Assembly (NCBI RefSeq): GCF_002077155.1
Contig: NZ_CP015027.1
Location: 1 to 64,000 of the forward strand
Source: Sporosarcina sp. P33
Lineage (GTDB): Bacteria; Bacillota; Bacilli; Bacillales_A; Planococcaceae
Direction: 5' to 3'
DNA: 64,000 nucleotides
This document shows positions 18,613 to 27,674 of this stretch, piece by piece. The notes beneath the pieces are model-generated. The model had not been told where the DNA came from. It was given only the letters and a program-made list of their open reading frames with translations, and ran no database searches. The position numbers and the translations under genes were made by a program. Each line of letters begins with the position of its first letter. The first letter of the stretch is position 1.

Positions 18613-20763
18613 TTGAAGAGAACCCAGAAAAAGACAGATCCGCCGAAAACGGGTCAGCGTCAGCATATAGCGTTTCGGATGAATTTTTTATTTGTAGCGA
18701 TTTTTGTCTTATTTTCCATACTTATATTCCGTCTAGGCTATCTGCAAATAGTCAAAGGGGAAGATTATACACGCAGTCTTGAACGGACAGAAGAAATCGC
18801 AGTCAATACGAGCACGCCCCGGGGGAGAATTTTCGACCGCAATGGAAAAGTGCTCATAGACAATGAGGCGAAAAATGCAATTACCTATACTAAGACTTCT
18901 TCTACTACGACAAAAGAAATGCTTGAATTGGCTAGAGAATTGGCCAAGCTGATTGAACAAGATACGAAGCGTGTCACCATGGGTGATAAGCGTGATTTTT
19001 GGATTTTATTGAATCCGGAAAAAGCTGCCGAAAAAGTGCCGAAAAAGGAACAGGCAGAGCTTGCTAAAGATGATAAGAAATCGCAAAAAGATATTCAGCG
19101 GGAAATCAACCAGCTGACCCGTGACCGGATCACGGAAGAGGAACTGGCATCTTTGTCAGCAGAAGATCTGGAAGTGCTGGCGATCTACCGTGAAATGATG
19201 GCGGGATATGCCTATTCACCGCAAATTATCAAAAGTGACGGCGTAACGGATAAAGAATTTGCGGTCGTTTCTGAACGGCTGGACCAATTGCCGGGAGTCA
19301 ATACAACAACAGACTGGGACCGCGTCAAGAAATCCGACAGCGCCATTCTCGGTTCCACGACGAGCGCAACGGAAGGAATACCGCGTTCGCACCTAGATTA
19401 CTTCCTGGCAAGGGATTATTCCCGTAACGACCGCGTCGGAAGAAGCTATCTGGAATCTTATTATGAAGATTTACTGAAAGGCCAGAAGACAATTGTAAAA
19501 AACATTAAAGACCGTACAGGGAAAGTAGTTGAAACGAAGACAGTAAAAGAAGGGCTGCCCGGTAAAGATCTGGTCTTAACTACAGATACTGAACTGCAGA
19601 AGTCGCTCGAAGAAGTAGTATCCAATAAATTGCTTCGTTTAAAGCAAGGTCCCAATACAAGCGCCTTGGAATCCGCATTTCTTGTAATGCTTGACCCCAA
19701 TAATGGAGAGATCCTTTCCCTTGTCGGTAAAAAAGTGGTGAAGGACGAATCGACAGGCAGATGGGCGATCCAGGACTATACATACGGTACGTTCACTTCA
19801 GCTTATGAAGTAGGCTCTACGGTGAAATTGGCAACGATGCTGACGGGTTATAATGAAGGTGCCGCGAGAATTGGCGAAGTGAAAATTGACCAGCCAATCA
19901 ACATCGGCGGAAGGTATAAACGATCACTGTTTAATCCAAACGGACGTGTCGCGCTGAATGATATTGCGGCAATCGGACGCTCTTCCAACGTATATATGTT
20001 CCGAATCGCCATGGGGCTGGGGAATGCCACGTACCGGCCTGGGCAAGGGCTGCCGATTGATAAGAAGGCATTTGACACATTCCGCGAAAACTTTGCATCA
20101 TTTGGCTTAGGCGTCAAAACGGGTATTGACTTGCCTGGAGAGTATACGGGTGTAACAGGCACAGAGACCATTCCCGGTAAACTTCTCGACTTTTCAATTG
20201 GACAGTTTGATACCTATACACCGTTACAGATGGCACAGTATGTAGCGACCATCGCGTCAGACGGTTACCGAATTGCACCAAAGATTTTAAAAGAAATCCG
20301 TGAACCGTCACCAAACGGCGAAGTGCTCGGAGAATTGATTGAAGAAACGCCAGTGAAAGTGCTGAACCGTCTGAAAAACTCTCAAGTTGAAATTGATCAG
20401 GTGAAGAAAGGTATGCACTATGTATACTATGGTGCGAATGGCACTGCTTCAGGGCTGCTCGCGGGTGCACCATACGACGGAGCCGGGAAGACTGGTACAG
20501 CGGAATCGTTTTACTACACCGGCAATACATCTAATCCGGTAATTCCGACGATCAATTTGTCGCACGTAGGATATGCGCCGGCGCAAAATCCCGAAGTGGC
20601 ATATTCTGTAATTGTTCCGTATATCTCCACAAATACGAAACGTTACCCATCCGCAACAGCGAGTGAAATTGCAAGGGAAGCTCTGGATGTATTTTTTGAA
20701 CAGAAGAGACAAAAAAATAACCGGACAGACAACGCAACGCCGGATGTAAAAATTCAAAAATAA
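18613..20763 (+). CDS. pbpA: Penicillin-binding protein 2A (transpeptidase, class B)
   Basis: Monofunctional peptidoglycan transpeptidase for lateral wall growth. The 716 residues include a short cytosolic tail, one membrane anchor (about 20-45), the N-terminal PBP dimer domain (about 60-300) and the transpeptidase domain with active-site STVK (AYEVGSTVKLAT, about 402), SSN (about 457) and KTGTAE (about 627). No PASTA domains. Start is a TTG at 18613 behind AAAGGAG. In B. subtilis pbpA also follows sodA. Confidence 0.95.
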   Translation: MKRTQKKTDPPKTGQRQHIAFRMNFLFVAIFVLFSILIFRLGYLQIVKGEDYTRSLERTEEIAVNTSTPRGRIFDRNGKVLIDNEAKNAITYTKTSSTTTKEMLELARELAKLIEQDTKRVTMGDKRDFWILLNPEKAAEKVPKKEQAELAKDDKKSQKDIQREINQLTRDRITEEELASLSAEDLEVLAIYREMMAGYAYSPQIIKSDGVTDKEFAVVSERLDQLPGVNTTTDWDRVKKSDSAILGSTTSATEGIPRSHLDYFLARDYSRNDRVGRSYLESYYEDLLKGQKTIVKNIKDRTGKVVETKTVKEGLPGKDLVLTTDTELQKSLEEVVSNKLLRLKQGPNTSALESAFLVMLDPNNGEILSLVGKKVVKDESTGRWAIQDYTYGTFTSAYEVGSTVKLATMLTGYNEGAARIGEVKIDQPINIGGRYKRSLFNPNGRVALNDIAAIGRSSNVYMFRIAMGLGNATYRPGQGLPIDKKAFDTFRENFASFGLGVKTGIDLPGEYTGVTGTETIPGKLLDFSIGQFDTYTPLQMAQYVATIASDGYRIAPKILKEIREPSPNGEVLGELIEETPVKVLNRLKNSQVEIDQVKKGMHYVYYGANGTASGLLAGAPYDGAGKTGTAESFYYTGNTSNPVIPTINLSHVGYAPAQNPEVAYSVIVPYISTNTKRYPSATASEIAREALDVFFEQKRQKNNRTDNATPDVKIQK

Positions 20764-20768
20764 GGTAC

Positions 20769-20805
20769 AAAAAAGACGAAGACCAATTTGGTTTTCGTCT
20801 TTTTA
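20769..20805. terminator. Terminator after pbpA
   Basis: AAGACGAA-ACCAA / TTGGT-TTCGTCTT stem followed by TTTTATT; its A-rich 5' side may also serve the convergent gene. Confidence 0.85.
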
Positions 20806-21255
20806 TTACAGATGCAAGAAAAGCTTCGCGATTTCCGGGAAACGCATGTCGGAGCGCAACTCATAAGTGCCGGTTTTAATTTTTCGTGTATATTCATTTT
20901 CAATTATATATACTTCAAATTCTTCGGCGTTTTTTATTAATTTTTCCTTTTCCAGCTCACGCGCCAGTTCTGCCGGAGTAATACCCGGTTTGACAGTGAA
21001 TTTCTTAATGATGACTTCTTCGGCTTCATTTTCATCCGGAATGGTTTCCTGCTCAGCCTCCGGTTTCCGGGCAGCGTTTTTGGCGCCAAGCGTTTGAGAA
21101 ATGGCTAATTCTCTTTTCAGAATGGCAACTTCTTCTTTAGAGTCGGCCAGCTGCTTTTGCAGTGCGCCTTCAGACGTTTGCTGCGCAACGAAATATAAAA
21201 TGCCTCCAGCCAGCAGGCAGCCGATTCCGATGCCGCGCAATAATTCTTTCATCAT
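20806..21255 (-). CDS. Membrane protein with MltG-like LysM/YceG N-terminal region
   Basis: A 149-residue protein with one N-terminal membrane segment (about 5-24), a coiled-coil-like charged stretch (about 30-70), an acidic linker, and a C-terminal module (FTVKPGITPAELARELEKEK to RKIKTGTYEL). That module resembles the LysM-like part of endolytic transglycosylase MltG/YrrL. The catalytic YceG domain itself is absent, so enzyme activity is not expected. ATG 21255 follows AAAGGAG. Its start overlaps the stop of the next gene upstream, so the two form an operon. Confidence 0.6.
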   Translation of the reverse strand: MMKELLRGIGIGCLLAGGILYFVAQQTSEGALQKQLADSKEEVAILKRELAISQTLGAKNAARKPEAEQETIPDENEAEEVIIKKFTVKPGITPAELARELEKEKLIKNAEEFEVYIIENEYTRKIKTGTYELRSDMRFPEIAKLFLHL

Positions 21256-21611
21256 GACAGCCGCACTCCTTTGGAATGCAAAACATCCGTTACTTCCTTC
21301 TCAGTCAATGACGCGCGCTTGGCGATTTCGGGAATGGTGTAGCCCTGACTGTGAAGTGACGTAATTTGATTGACGATGATTGCGTGAATTGTTTTCTTTG
21401 GCTCCGAAGATGCAGGTTCAGGAGGCGGGGAAGCGACCATTAATTCTTCTTCAAGCAGCCGCACTCTCTTTTTCAGATTGCTTGTTTCCTGGTGAAGACT
21501 GATTGAAATGTTTTCCAGTTCATCATCGGTCATGCGTGTTTTATTTCCCACAAAAAAAGATGCAGCAACGGAGAGTACACCGATAATGAATAAAAGTAAG
21601 GGGATGTCCAT
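21252..21611 (-). CDS. Small membrane-anchored protein with helix-turn-helix-like tail
   Basis: Not recognised as a named family. The 119-residue protein has one N-terminal membrane helix (about 3-22), a coiled-coil segment (about 28-58), a proline-rich linker, and a C-terminal helical pair (VNQITSLHSQGYTIPEIAKR, then SLTEKEVTDVL) that looks like a DNA-binding resolvase-type helix-turn-helix. Start: ATG 21611, since GGAGG lies 7-8 nt upstream. It is coupled to the MltG-like gene. Confidence 0.6.
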   Translation of the reverse strand: MDIPLLLFIIGVLSVAASFFVGNKTRMTDDELENISISLHQETSNLKKRVRLLEEELMVASPPPEPASSEPKKTIHAIIVNQITSLHSQGYTIPEIAKRASLTEKEVTDVLHSKGVRLS

Positions 21612-21783
21612 GTTAATTTCCTCCAACATAACTAGAGTTTCTTTCATAATACCATAAGCATTTATTGAATGATAATTGAATCTTTCTGCTGTACAAAGAG
21701 CAAATCTATGGTATAATTTATAAGTCGTATAAATCATGCTCATGTTTTACTTATATCTATGCTATTGAGTGGGAGGGACAGTA

Positions 21784-21933
21784 ATGCGCGTAAACGTTAC
21801 ACTCGCTTGCACGGAATGTGCAGAGCGTAATTATATTACTAAGAAAAATAAGCGTAACAATCCAGAACGTATTGAAATGATGAAATATTGCTCACGTGAA
21901 AAAAAGCAAACTTTGCACCGTGAAACGAAATAA
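21784..21933 (+). CDS. rpmG: 50S ribosomal protein L33 (RpmG)
   Basis: Large-subunit ribosomal protein of 49 residues, too short for many ORF cut-offs. The sequence [12 protein letters not shown], then [11 protein letters not shown] and TLHRETK, is diagnostic. It keeps the CxxC pair near residue 9-12 and a single later Cys, so it is a partly zinc-ribbon type. RBS GGGAGG precedes ATG 21784. Its location before fau matches rpmGA in B. subtilis. Confidence 0.96.
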   Translation: MRVNVTLACTECAERNYITKKNKRNNPERIEMMKYCSREKKQTLHRETK

Positions 21934-21938
21934 TTATT

Positions 21939-21972
21939 AAAACCAAAACCTGCTTCGGTTTTGGTTTTTTCT
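21939..21972 (+). terminator. Rho-independent terminator after rpmG
   Basis: AAAACCAAAACC / GGTTTTGGTTTT stem with a tctgcttc-like loop and a terminal T run. Confidence 0.85.
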
Positions 21973-21988
21973 TACGGGAGGTAGTACA

Positions 21989-22573
21989 GTGGAAAAGCAG
22001 CTTTTTCGGAAACAGGTTTTACAGCAATTACATCAATTATCTCCATCTGACCACGAACGAAAATCAGCGGCTATAACAGATAAAGTTCTTGCTTCGGATG
22101 AATTTAAGTATGCACAGACAATCGGAATCACCTTATCGAGATTTCCGGAAGTAGACACGCATCGTTTGATAGAAATCGCTTGGCAGGCCGGAAAACGAAT
22201 TGCGATTCCCAGATGTATTTCTTCCACAAGAGAAATGGATTTTCGGCTGATAGATTCTTTTGATCAGACAGAAATAGTTTATATGGATTTGAAAGAGCCA
22301 AAAATTGATATGACCCGGCCTGTAAAGCCCGAGGAAATAGACCTGCAGATAGTGCCTGGTGTCGTATATTCAAAAGCAGGCTACCGTATCGGATTCGGCG
22401 GCGGTTATTATGACCGTTATTTGGTAAATTTTCCATATGAAACGATATCACTGGCATTTCATTGCCAAATCCGCGATAATATAAAGGTGGAGCCGCATGA
22501 TGTTCCTGTGTCCTATATTTACACGGATGAACATATTATAGATTGTCAGAAAGTCCGTGAAGCTGATGAATGA
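21989..22573 (+). CDS. yqgN: 5-formyltetrahydrofolate cyclo-ligase
   Basis: Converts 5-formyl-THF to 5,10-methenyl-THF with ATP; folate one-carbon metabolism. The 194 residues have an N-terminal basic helix (KQVLQQLHQL), PRCIS near 72 and the C-terminal signature VPGVVYSKAGYRIGFGGGYYDRYL (two parts of one motif, about 116-138). Start is GTG 21989 after GGGAGG. It overlaps the next gene. Confidence 0.94.
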   Translation: MEKQLFRKQVLQQLHQLSPSDHERKSAAITDKVLASDEFKYAQTIGITLSRFPEVDTHRLIEIAWQAGKRIAIPRCISSTREMDFRLIDSFDQTEIVYMDLKEPKIDMTRPVKPEEIDLQIVPGVVYSKAGYRIGFGGGYYDRYLVNFPYETISLAFHCQIRDNIKVEPHDVPVSYIYTDEHIIDCQKVREADE

Positions 22574-22751
22574 ATTTTATGATGTCCTGCAATTACTCAA
22601 ACGATTCGGCATCATTATTTACACGGGCAACAAAAAACAGGACAGTATGATCATGGAATCGGAAGTGAAAGAACTGTACGACCATCAGTTTATCGATCAG
22701 CAGACGTATTTACAGGCACTGCTCGTCTTACGCAGAGAGCAAACCAGCTAA
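22566..22751 (+). CDS. yqgQ: DUF910 family protein YqgQ
   Basis: Small helical protein of about 61 residues, typical of YqgQ: DVLQLLKRFGIIIYTGNKKQD followed by EVKELYDHQFID (two parts). Function unknown. Starts are ATG 22566 or GTG 22557; both overlap the end of yqgN, so translation is probably coupled. In B. subtilis yqgQ follows yqgN/yqgP and precedes glcK; glcK is not here. Confidence 0.85.
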   Translation: MNEFYDVLQLLKRFGIIIYTGNKKQDSMIMESEVKELYDHQFIDQQTYLQALLVLRREQTS

Positions 22752-22881
22752 GCGATTACACATAAAAATAAACGGAACTACTCATTTTTCAATCCATGTG
22801 AAACTTTTCACTCAATCAAACGTCTATATGTATGAAGACTATTAACAGCAATATTTACACGAAACGAAAGGAAGAGATGGA

Positions 22882-24774
22882 ATGAGAAAATTTTCATGGC
22901 CTAAGCATTCCGTACTCATTATCGCAGTAATCGCAACTTGGCTGACTACCTATATCGGGTATTTCACCAGTTTCAATATGAAAATCGATAATGCTATGCA
23001 ACAATTTATCTTACTGATTAATCCCCTGGCATTTCTATTGTTTGTTTACGGGGTGGCTTTATTTATCAAGAAGACCAAAACACGCAACCGCTATATTCTG
23101 ACAGTCAGTATCCTGACATCTGTCGTCATGTTCAGCAATGCTGTGTTCTATCGCTTCTTTACGGACTTTATTACACTGCCTTTATTGTTCCAGACCAGTA
23201 ACTTTTCAGACTTAAGTTCTTCCATTACTGAGAATATGCGTATTCTTGATGTGTTCTTCTTTACGGATGTTTTGATTATTCTTTTGGCTATACGTTTCAT
23301 TAAACAGGAGCCGGTACAGGAATCGAACCGTAAAATGGGACGAAAAGTGTACTTCGCGGCAGCAGCTACCTTAATGATGTTCAATCTCGCAATGGCAGAA
23401 GCACAGCGCCCGCAGTTACTGACAAGAAGTTTTGACCGTGAATTACTTGTTAAAAACATCGGTACGTATAACTATCACTTATATGATCTATTCGTACAAT
23501 CTAAGTCACATGCGCAGCGTACATTTGCGGATGGAACGGAATTGACGGAAATTGAGAACTACGTGAAAGCCAATCATGCGCAGCCGGACCCGAAAATGTT
23601 CGGTGCTGCTAAAGGCAAAAACGTCATCATTGTGTCATTGGAGTCATTACAGAACTTTGTTATTAATAATGATATGAACGGACATGAAATTACACCGTTC
23701 CTGAACGAATTAACAAAGGATAAAGACACATTCTACTTTGATAATTTCTATCACCAGACAGGTCTAGGGAAAACATCCGATTCCGAGTTCATCGTAGAGA
23801 ACTCATTGTACGGACGTAACGGCAGTGCGGTATTCTTTACGCACAGCGGCAACACGTATAACTCCCTTAGTGAAAGTCTGGGCAAAAATGGGTATTACAC
23901 AAGTGTTATGCACGCCAACAGCAAGAGTTTCTGGAACCGTGATATCATGTACAAAGCGCTGGACGTACAGAAGTTTTATGACGTCGACAGCTATACTATC
24001 GGGGAAGACGAAGCGGTCAACTGGGGAATGAAAGATATCCCTTACTTCCATCAGTCAGTCGATATCATGAAAGATATGCAAAAACCGTTTGCGACACGCA
24101 TGATTACACTGACGAACCACCATCCATTTGATTTGGATGAGCAGGATAAGCTGATCCCTGAGTATACATCGAATTCCAACACATTAAATAAGTACTTCCA
24201 AACTGTCCGATACATGGATGAAGCGGTAAAAGAATTTTTTGATGATCTGAAAGAAAGCGGTTTGTACGATGATTCTATTATTGTAATGTACGGTGACCAT
24301 TACGGCATTTCCGAAAACCACAATAAAGCAATGGGCATGTATATGGATAAAGAAATTACTCCATTCGACAATGCGGAGCTTCAAAAAGTTCCATTGTTCA
24401 TTCATATTCCAGGCTACGGCGAAGGCAAGCAAATGAACGAGCTTGGCGGACAGATAGACTTGCGCCCGACTATTCTTCACTTGCTAGGCATTGATACAAA
24501 GGCGGATATGCAATTCGGTTCCGACTTATTCTCACCTGATCATGAGCCATTCGTCATCTTCCGTGACGGACGTCTGATTACGGACAAGAATATCTATGCC
24601 CACGAAGTATGCTACGATATCGAAACAGGAGAGCCTGGTGATGAAGAGCAATGTCAGCCTTACATCGAACGCGCAACTACTGAATTAAATTATTCGGATA
24701 CTATCATCAACGGCGACTTGCTCCGGTTTAAAGAAAGACCGGAAGGCAGTCCAGAGATGAAAGAAAGTAAATAA
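22882..24774 (+). CDS. ltaS: Lipoteichoic acid synthase LtaS family
   Basis: Polyglycerolphosphate lipoteichoic acid polymerase at the membrane. The 630-residue protein has five N-terminal membrane helices (about 8-175), then an extracellular alkaline-phosphatase-like sulfatase domain. Visible motifs are VSLESLQNFVIN (Glu metal ligand), the catalytic Thr in HQTGLGKTSDSEF, FWNRDIMYKALD, and the metal-binding GDHYGISENHN. The AQRP-like signal-peptidase site may lie near residue 175 (AEAQRP). RBS AAAGGAAGAG precedes ATG 22882. Paralogue (LtaS, YqgS, YfnI or YvgJ) cannot be settled; synteny suggests YqgS. Confidence 0.93.
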   Translation: MRKFSWPKHSVLIIAVIATWLTTYIGYFTSFNMKIDNAMQQFILLINPLAFLLFVYGVALFIKKTKTRNRYILTVSILTSVVMFSNAVFYRFFTDFITLPLLFQTSNFSDLSSSITENMRILDVFFFTDVLIILLAIRFIKQEPVQESNRKMGRKVYFAAAATLMMFNLAMAEAQRPQLLTRSFDRELLVKNIGTYNYHLYDLFVQSKSHAQRTFADGTELTEIENYVKANHAQPDPKMFGAAKGKNVIIVSLESLQNFVINNDMNGHEITPFLNELTKDKDTFYFDNFYHQTGLGKTSDSEFIVENSLYGRNGSAVFFTHSGNTYNSLSESLGKNGYYTSVMHANSKSFWNRDIMYKALDVQKFYDVDSYTIGEDEAVNWGMKDIPYFHQSVDIMKDMQKPFATRMITLTNHHPFDLDEQDKLIPEYTSNSNTLNKYFQTVRYMDEAVKEFFDDLKESGLYDDSIIVMYGDHYGISENHNKAMGMYMDKEITPFDNAELQKVPLFIHIPGYGEGKQMNELGGQIDLRPTILHLLGIDTKADMQFGSDLFSPDHEPFVIFRDGRLITDKNIYAHEVCYDIETGEPGDEEQCQPYIERATTELNYSDTIINGDLLRFKERPEGSPEMKESK

Positions 24775-24781
24775 GTTACTG

Positions 24782-24815
24782 AGCTGCACGGCTGCCTTAG
24801 CCGTGCAGCTTTTTT
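24782..24815 (+). terminator. Rho-independent terminator after ltaS
   Basis: Perfect 12-bp stem AGCTGCACGGCT / AGCCGTGCAGCT with TTTTT. Confidence 0.93.
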
Positions 24816-24997
24816 GCGCTTACAATATGTGCGGGAAATCGAACAACGAGCTGGAAGACAGCTTGGCGGGGCTGAGACGCAAGGTGCCATCAGTACAGGC
24901 AGTGTGTCTATATTGAAAGGAGATTCCATGTTAATTTGCATATAAGCTAATTACTGCGCAGCGATAAAAATTGCCCGCGCCAAATTGCAAAAAGCAT

Positions 24998-25040
24998 AAA
25001 AAATAAGGACATCCCCAGTGAAGGGGTGTCCTTATTTTTT
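24998..25040. terminator. Bidirectional terminator before yqgW-like gene
   Basis: AAATAAGGACATCCCC / GGGGTGTCCTTATTT stem with flanking A and T runs. Between 24816 and 24997 I see no gene apart from a 5-codon mini-ORF. Confidence 0.85.
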
Positions 25041-25045
25041 GGAAC

Positions 25046-25228
25046 TTATTTGTGTAGCTGTGGCGGGTATCCTGAATATATAACAGTAGCGATCGTAAAG
25101 CCTCCGATAACTACAACCGTTACCACATTGAAAATTATACTTAATAGATTCCGCTCTTTAAAAGCTTGGACCGTTCCAAAGACTGCTAAAATTGCAATCA
25201 ATCCAAAAATGATGACTAATAAATTCAT
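25046..25228 (-). CDS. yqgW: DUF2759 family membrane protein (YqgW)
   Basis: A 60-residue protein with two membrane helices (about 3-22 and 30-50) joined by a basic turn (FKERN). This pattern and the position next to yqgX fit YqgW/DUF2759. Function unknown. Confidence 0.75.
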   Translation of the reverse strand: MNLLVIIFGLIAILAVFGTVQAFKERNLLSIIFNVVTVVVIGGFTIATVIYSGYPPQLHK

Positions 25229-25386
25229 TGAGTAGACACTCCTTTCAGCATTGAAAAAATGAATGCCATAAAGCGATATTCCTCCTCTATTGTACTGTTA
25301 ATGAAACGTTTTGTCGAGATTAAATAATGACGATTGTTTGAATTAATCCTCATGATTCATTAAAATCAATAAGAGAGGTGAGATAA

Positions 25387-26022
25387 TTGAGGATACATAC
25401 ACATCCATTAGGTCCTATTCAGACAAATTGTTACATAGTGGAAGACAGTGAAAAGAATTGTTTAGTATTTGATCCGGGAGAAGACGGCGAACTATTGCTT
25501 GCCGAGCTGCGGAAGCTTTCATTGAAGCCGCTGGCGATACTGCTGACCCATGCACACTTTGATCATATCGGAGCGGTGGAGACGGTCCGCAATGCGTATG
25601 ACATTCCGGTGTATTTGCATGTAGCAGAAAAGAAGTGGCTGGCAAATCCTGAACTGAACGGTTCGGCGAAGTATCCGGTATTGCCGGATGTCATCTGCAA
25701 TCCAGCCGATGTGCTGCTGCAGGATGAAAAACAATTACAGGTAGGCCCGTTTACGATGGGCACCCGTCATGTGCCCGGACACTCTCCGGGAAGCGTGTGC
25801 TACATCTTTGAAGACGAAGGATTCGCAATCGTAGGAGACACGTTGTTTCAGGGCAGTATCGGCCGTACAGACTTGCCTGGCGGCGACACAGAGACGCTGC
25901 TGAGTGCAATTCATGAACAGCTGCTGACTCTCGATGATGAAATGATCGTTTATCCGGGACACGGGCCTGCTACAACTCCAGGAATTGAAAAAGATCAAAA
26001 CCCGTATTTGCATGGATTTTGA
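25387..26022 (+). CDS. yqgX: Metallo-beta-lactamase fold hydrolase YqgX (glyoxalase II-like)
   Basis: Zinc hydrolase of 211 residues, related to hydroxyacylglutathione hydrolases; in Bacilli it may act in methylglyoxal/bacillithiol metabolism. Metal motifs: THAHFDHIG (about 58), GHSPGSVC (about 131), GDTLFQGSIGRTDL (about 152) and a C-terminal PGHGPAT (about 195). Start is TTG 25387 behind GAGAGG. It is alone between two divergent/convergent small membrane protein genes. Confidence 0.9.
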   Translation: MRIHTHPLGPIQTNCYIVEDSEKNCLVFDPGEDGELLLAELRKLSLKPLAILLTHAHFDHIGAVETVRNAYDIPVYLHVAEKKWLANPELNGSAKYPVLPDVICNPADVLLQDEKQLQVGPFTMGTRHVPGHSPGSVCYIFEDEGFAIVGDTLFQGSIGRTDLPGGDTETLLSAIHEQLLTLDDEMIVYPGHGPATTPGIEKDQNPYLHGF

Positions 26023-26038
26023 TTATAATAATCCATAC

Positions 26039-26073
26039 AAAAAACAGCTGTCCATTGGGGCAGCTGTTTTTTG
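26039..26073. terminator. Bidirectional terminator after yqgX
   Basis: AAAAAACAGCTG / CAGCTGTTTTTT stem with CCATTGGGG-like loop; serves both convergent genes. Confidence 0.88.
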
Positions 26074-26083
26074 TATGTACGGA

Positions 26084-26326
26084 TTAGTGTCCTCCACCAG
26101 GTACGTGAATAAAAATGGAATAGTAACTGAAACCAACCATGAAAATCATCAAGTATGCTCCGAATAAGTAAACGTACATACGCTCTGAAAGTTTCAAGTA
26201 TCCAAGTAGAATAAAGAAAATCGTGCTTGCGACCAGCAGTAAAGAAGCCGGAATCATATTACCTACATAGAACATGACTGCAAAAATACCTGTCCAGAAT
26301 CCGCAAAGTTTGAACATATTATCCAT
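26084..26326 (-). CDS. yqgY: DUF2626 family membrane protein (YqgY)
   Basis: An 80-residue membrane protein with a conserved start MDNMFKLCGFWTGIFAVMFY, two further hydrophobic segments and the C-terminal HVPGGGH. The pattern and location just before comGA match DUF2626/YqgY. Function unknown. Confidence 0.82.
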   Translation of the reverse strand: MDNMFKLCGFWTGIFAVMFYVGNMIPASLLLVASTIFFILLGYLKLSERMYVYLFGAYLMIFMVGFSYYSIFIHVPGGGH

Positions 26327-26498
26327 CTACGAGTCCCTCCTTCACAACATTACAATAAGCTCTTATCCATTATAATAGAACGCCTGCCTAAAAGTAAACT
26401 CCAATCAATTTTACATTGTGACAAAAGAGTGTACTTGTACCGGCAAGAAGGACAGCAGCTACTAACAGTATAACAGAACTGTCATCAAAAATAATATG

Positions 26499-26543
26499 AA
26501 AATTCATTTTTGGTGCGGAATGAGCGGGATAAAATGAATTTTG
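26499..26543 (+). promoter_or_regulatory. Candidate ComK box (K-box) of the comG operon
   Basis: AAAATTCATTTT (AAAA-N5-TTTT at 26499-26511 when the following T is counted) and a second near match around AAAATGAATTTT (26531-26542) are separated by 18-19 bp. ComK binds two such AT-boxes with 8, 18 or 31 bp between them. A possible -10 TATACT lies at 26613. The position upstream of comGA suits competence control; ComK itself is outside the window. Confidence 0.5.
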
Positions 26544-26669
26544 ACGCAGTTTTCTGCAGGAAAATTAAATTGACACAAATGCAGACAGTTTTTCAACAAT
26601 TCCTTTACGTTATATACTACACTCCAAGATAAAAAGTGGTCTTTTGTCGAATGGAGAAAGGAGAGAATT

Positions 26670-27674
26670 ATGGATATTGAAACGAATCCAATAGAAAAAA
26701 CTTGTCTGCAATTGCTCGAAAAAGCAATCGATGCCGAAGCGACGGATATTCATTTCGTACCGACAGCTGAAGGATATGATGTCACCATACGCAAACATTC
26801 GCTATTTTCAAAGATTGGGCAATACCCCCATACACTGGGCAGCCGGCTGATCTCATTTTATAAATTTTTATCTTCATTAGACATCAGCGAACAGCGCCGT
26901 CCCCAAAGCGGTTCCTTTCACCGGTCATTCTCTGAATGCAGCTTCTCTTTTCGTGTCTCCACAATTCCGTCCATCCAACTGCGTGAAAGTGTCGCAATCC
27001 GCATACAAAAACATGATAAAATCGTTCCGCTCAGCCAGTTATGTATAAAGCCGCAATGGAGTCATCAGTTGGCGGAGGCGGCTTCATGCAGACAGGGGCT
27101 GTTCCTTGTGACAGGCCCGACAGGTTCAGGAAAAACAACGACGCTTTATTCCCTGACATCCCACTGCGTGACAGAACTGAAACGTCATGTCATTTCACTT
27201 GAAGATCCTGTGGAGAACAATCACAGCCATCTGCTGCAGATCCAGGTCAATGAACGTTCCGGCATTACATATTCAGCCGGATTGAAGGCTATATTACGGC
27301 ACTCTCCGGACGTTATCATGATCGGCGAAATACGGGATGCAGAAACGGCGAAAATTGCTGTGGAAGCTGCTTTGACAGGACATTTGGTCCTCAGCACAAT
27401 TCACGCAAAAGATACGGTCGGCTGCCTGTATCGTCTGCTGGATCTCGGTATTCATTTGGAGGAGCTGCGTCAGACGATTATCGCAATTTCTGCCCAGCGC
27501 CTCGTAACACAGAAGTCGGGAGACACAGCAGCGATTTTTGAAATATTACAGGAAGCGGGTTTGCAATCGGCAACTGAAGCGATTGCGAATGGCCAGCGCG
27601 TCATTATTCCGGATCATCAAAAAATTGATACACAACAGGCTGTGTACGACGGGGCATTATATGGAACGGAATAA
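26670..27674 (+). CDS. comGA: Competence pseudopilus assembly ATPase ComGA
   Basis: Cytoplasmic type II/IV secretion-like ATPase that assembles the DNA-uptake pseudopilus. The 334 residues have an N-terminal domain (IEKTCLQLLEKAIDAEATDIHF) and a RecA-like domain with Walker A GPTGSGKTTTLYS (about 150), the Asp box EDPVE, the Walker B region IMIGEIRDAETA (about 213) and the His box LSTIHAKDT. It is slightly shorter than B. subtilis ComGA (about 356). ATG 26670 follows GAAAGGAGAG. It overlaps comGB by 14 nt. Confidence 0.95.
   Translation: MDIETNPIEKTCLQLLEKAIDAEATDIHFVPTAEGYDVTIRKHSLFSKIGQYPHTLGSRLISFYKFLSSLDISEQRRPQSGSFHRSFSECSFSFRVSTIPSIQLRESVAIRIQKHDKIVPLSQLCIKPQWSHQLAEAASCRQGLFLVTGPTGSGKTTTLYSLTSHCVTELKRHVISLEDPVENNHSHLLQIQVNERSGITYSAGLKAILRHSPDVIMIGEIRDAETAKIAVEAALTGHLVLSTIHAKDTVGCLYRLLDLGIHLEELRQTIIAISAQRLVTQKSGDTAAIFEILQEAGLQSATEAIANGQRVIIPDHQKIDTQQAVYDGALYGTE

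Noticed and set aside
24916..24945. AAAGGAG followed by a 5-codon ORF (MLICI)
   Set aside because: A perfect ribosome site, but no downstream gene on this strand for 440 bp; probably a remnant.
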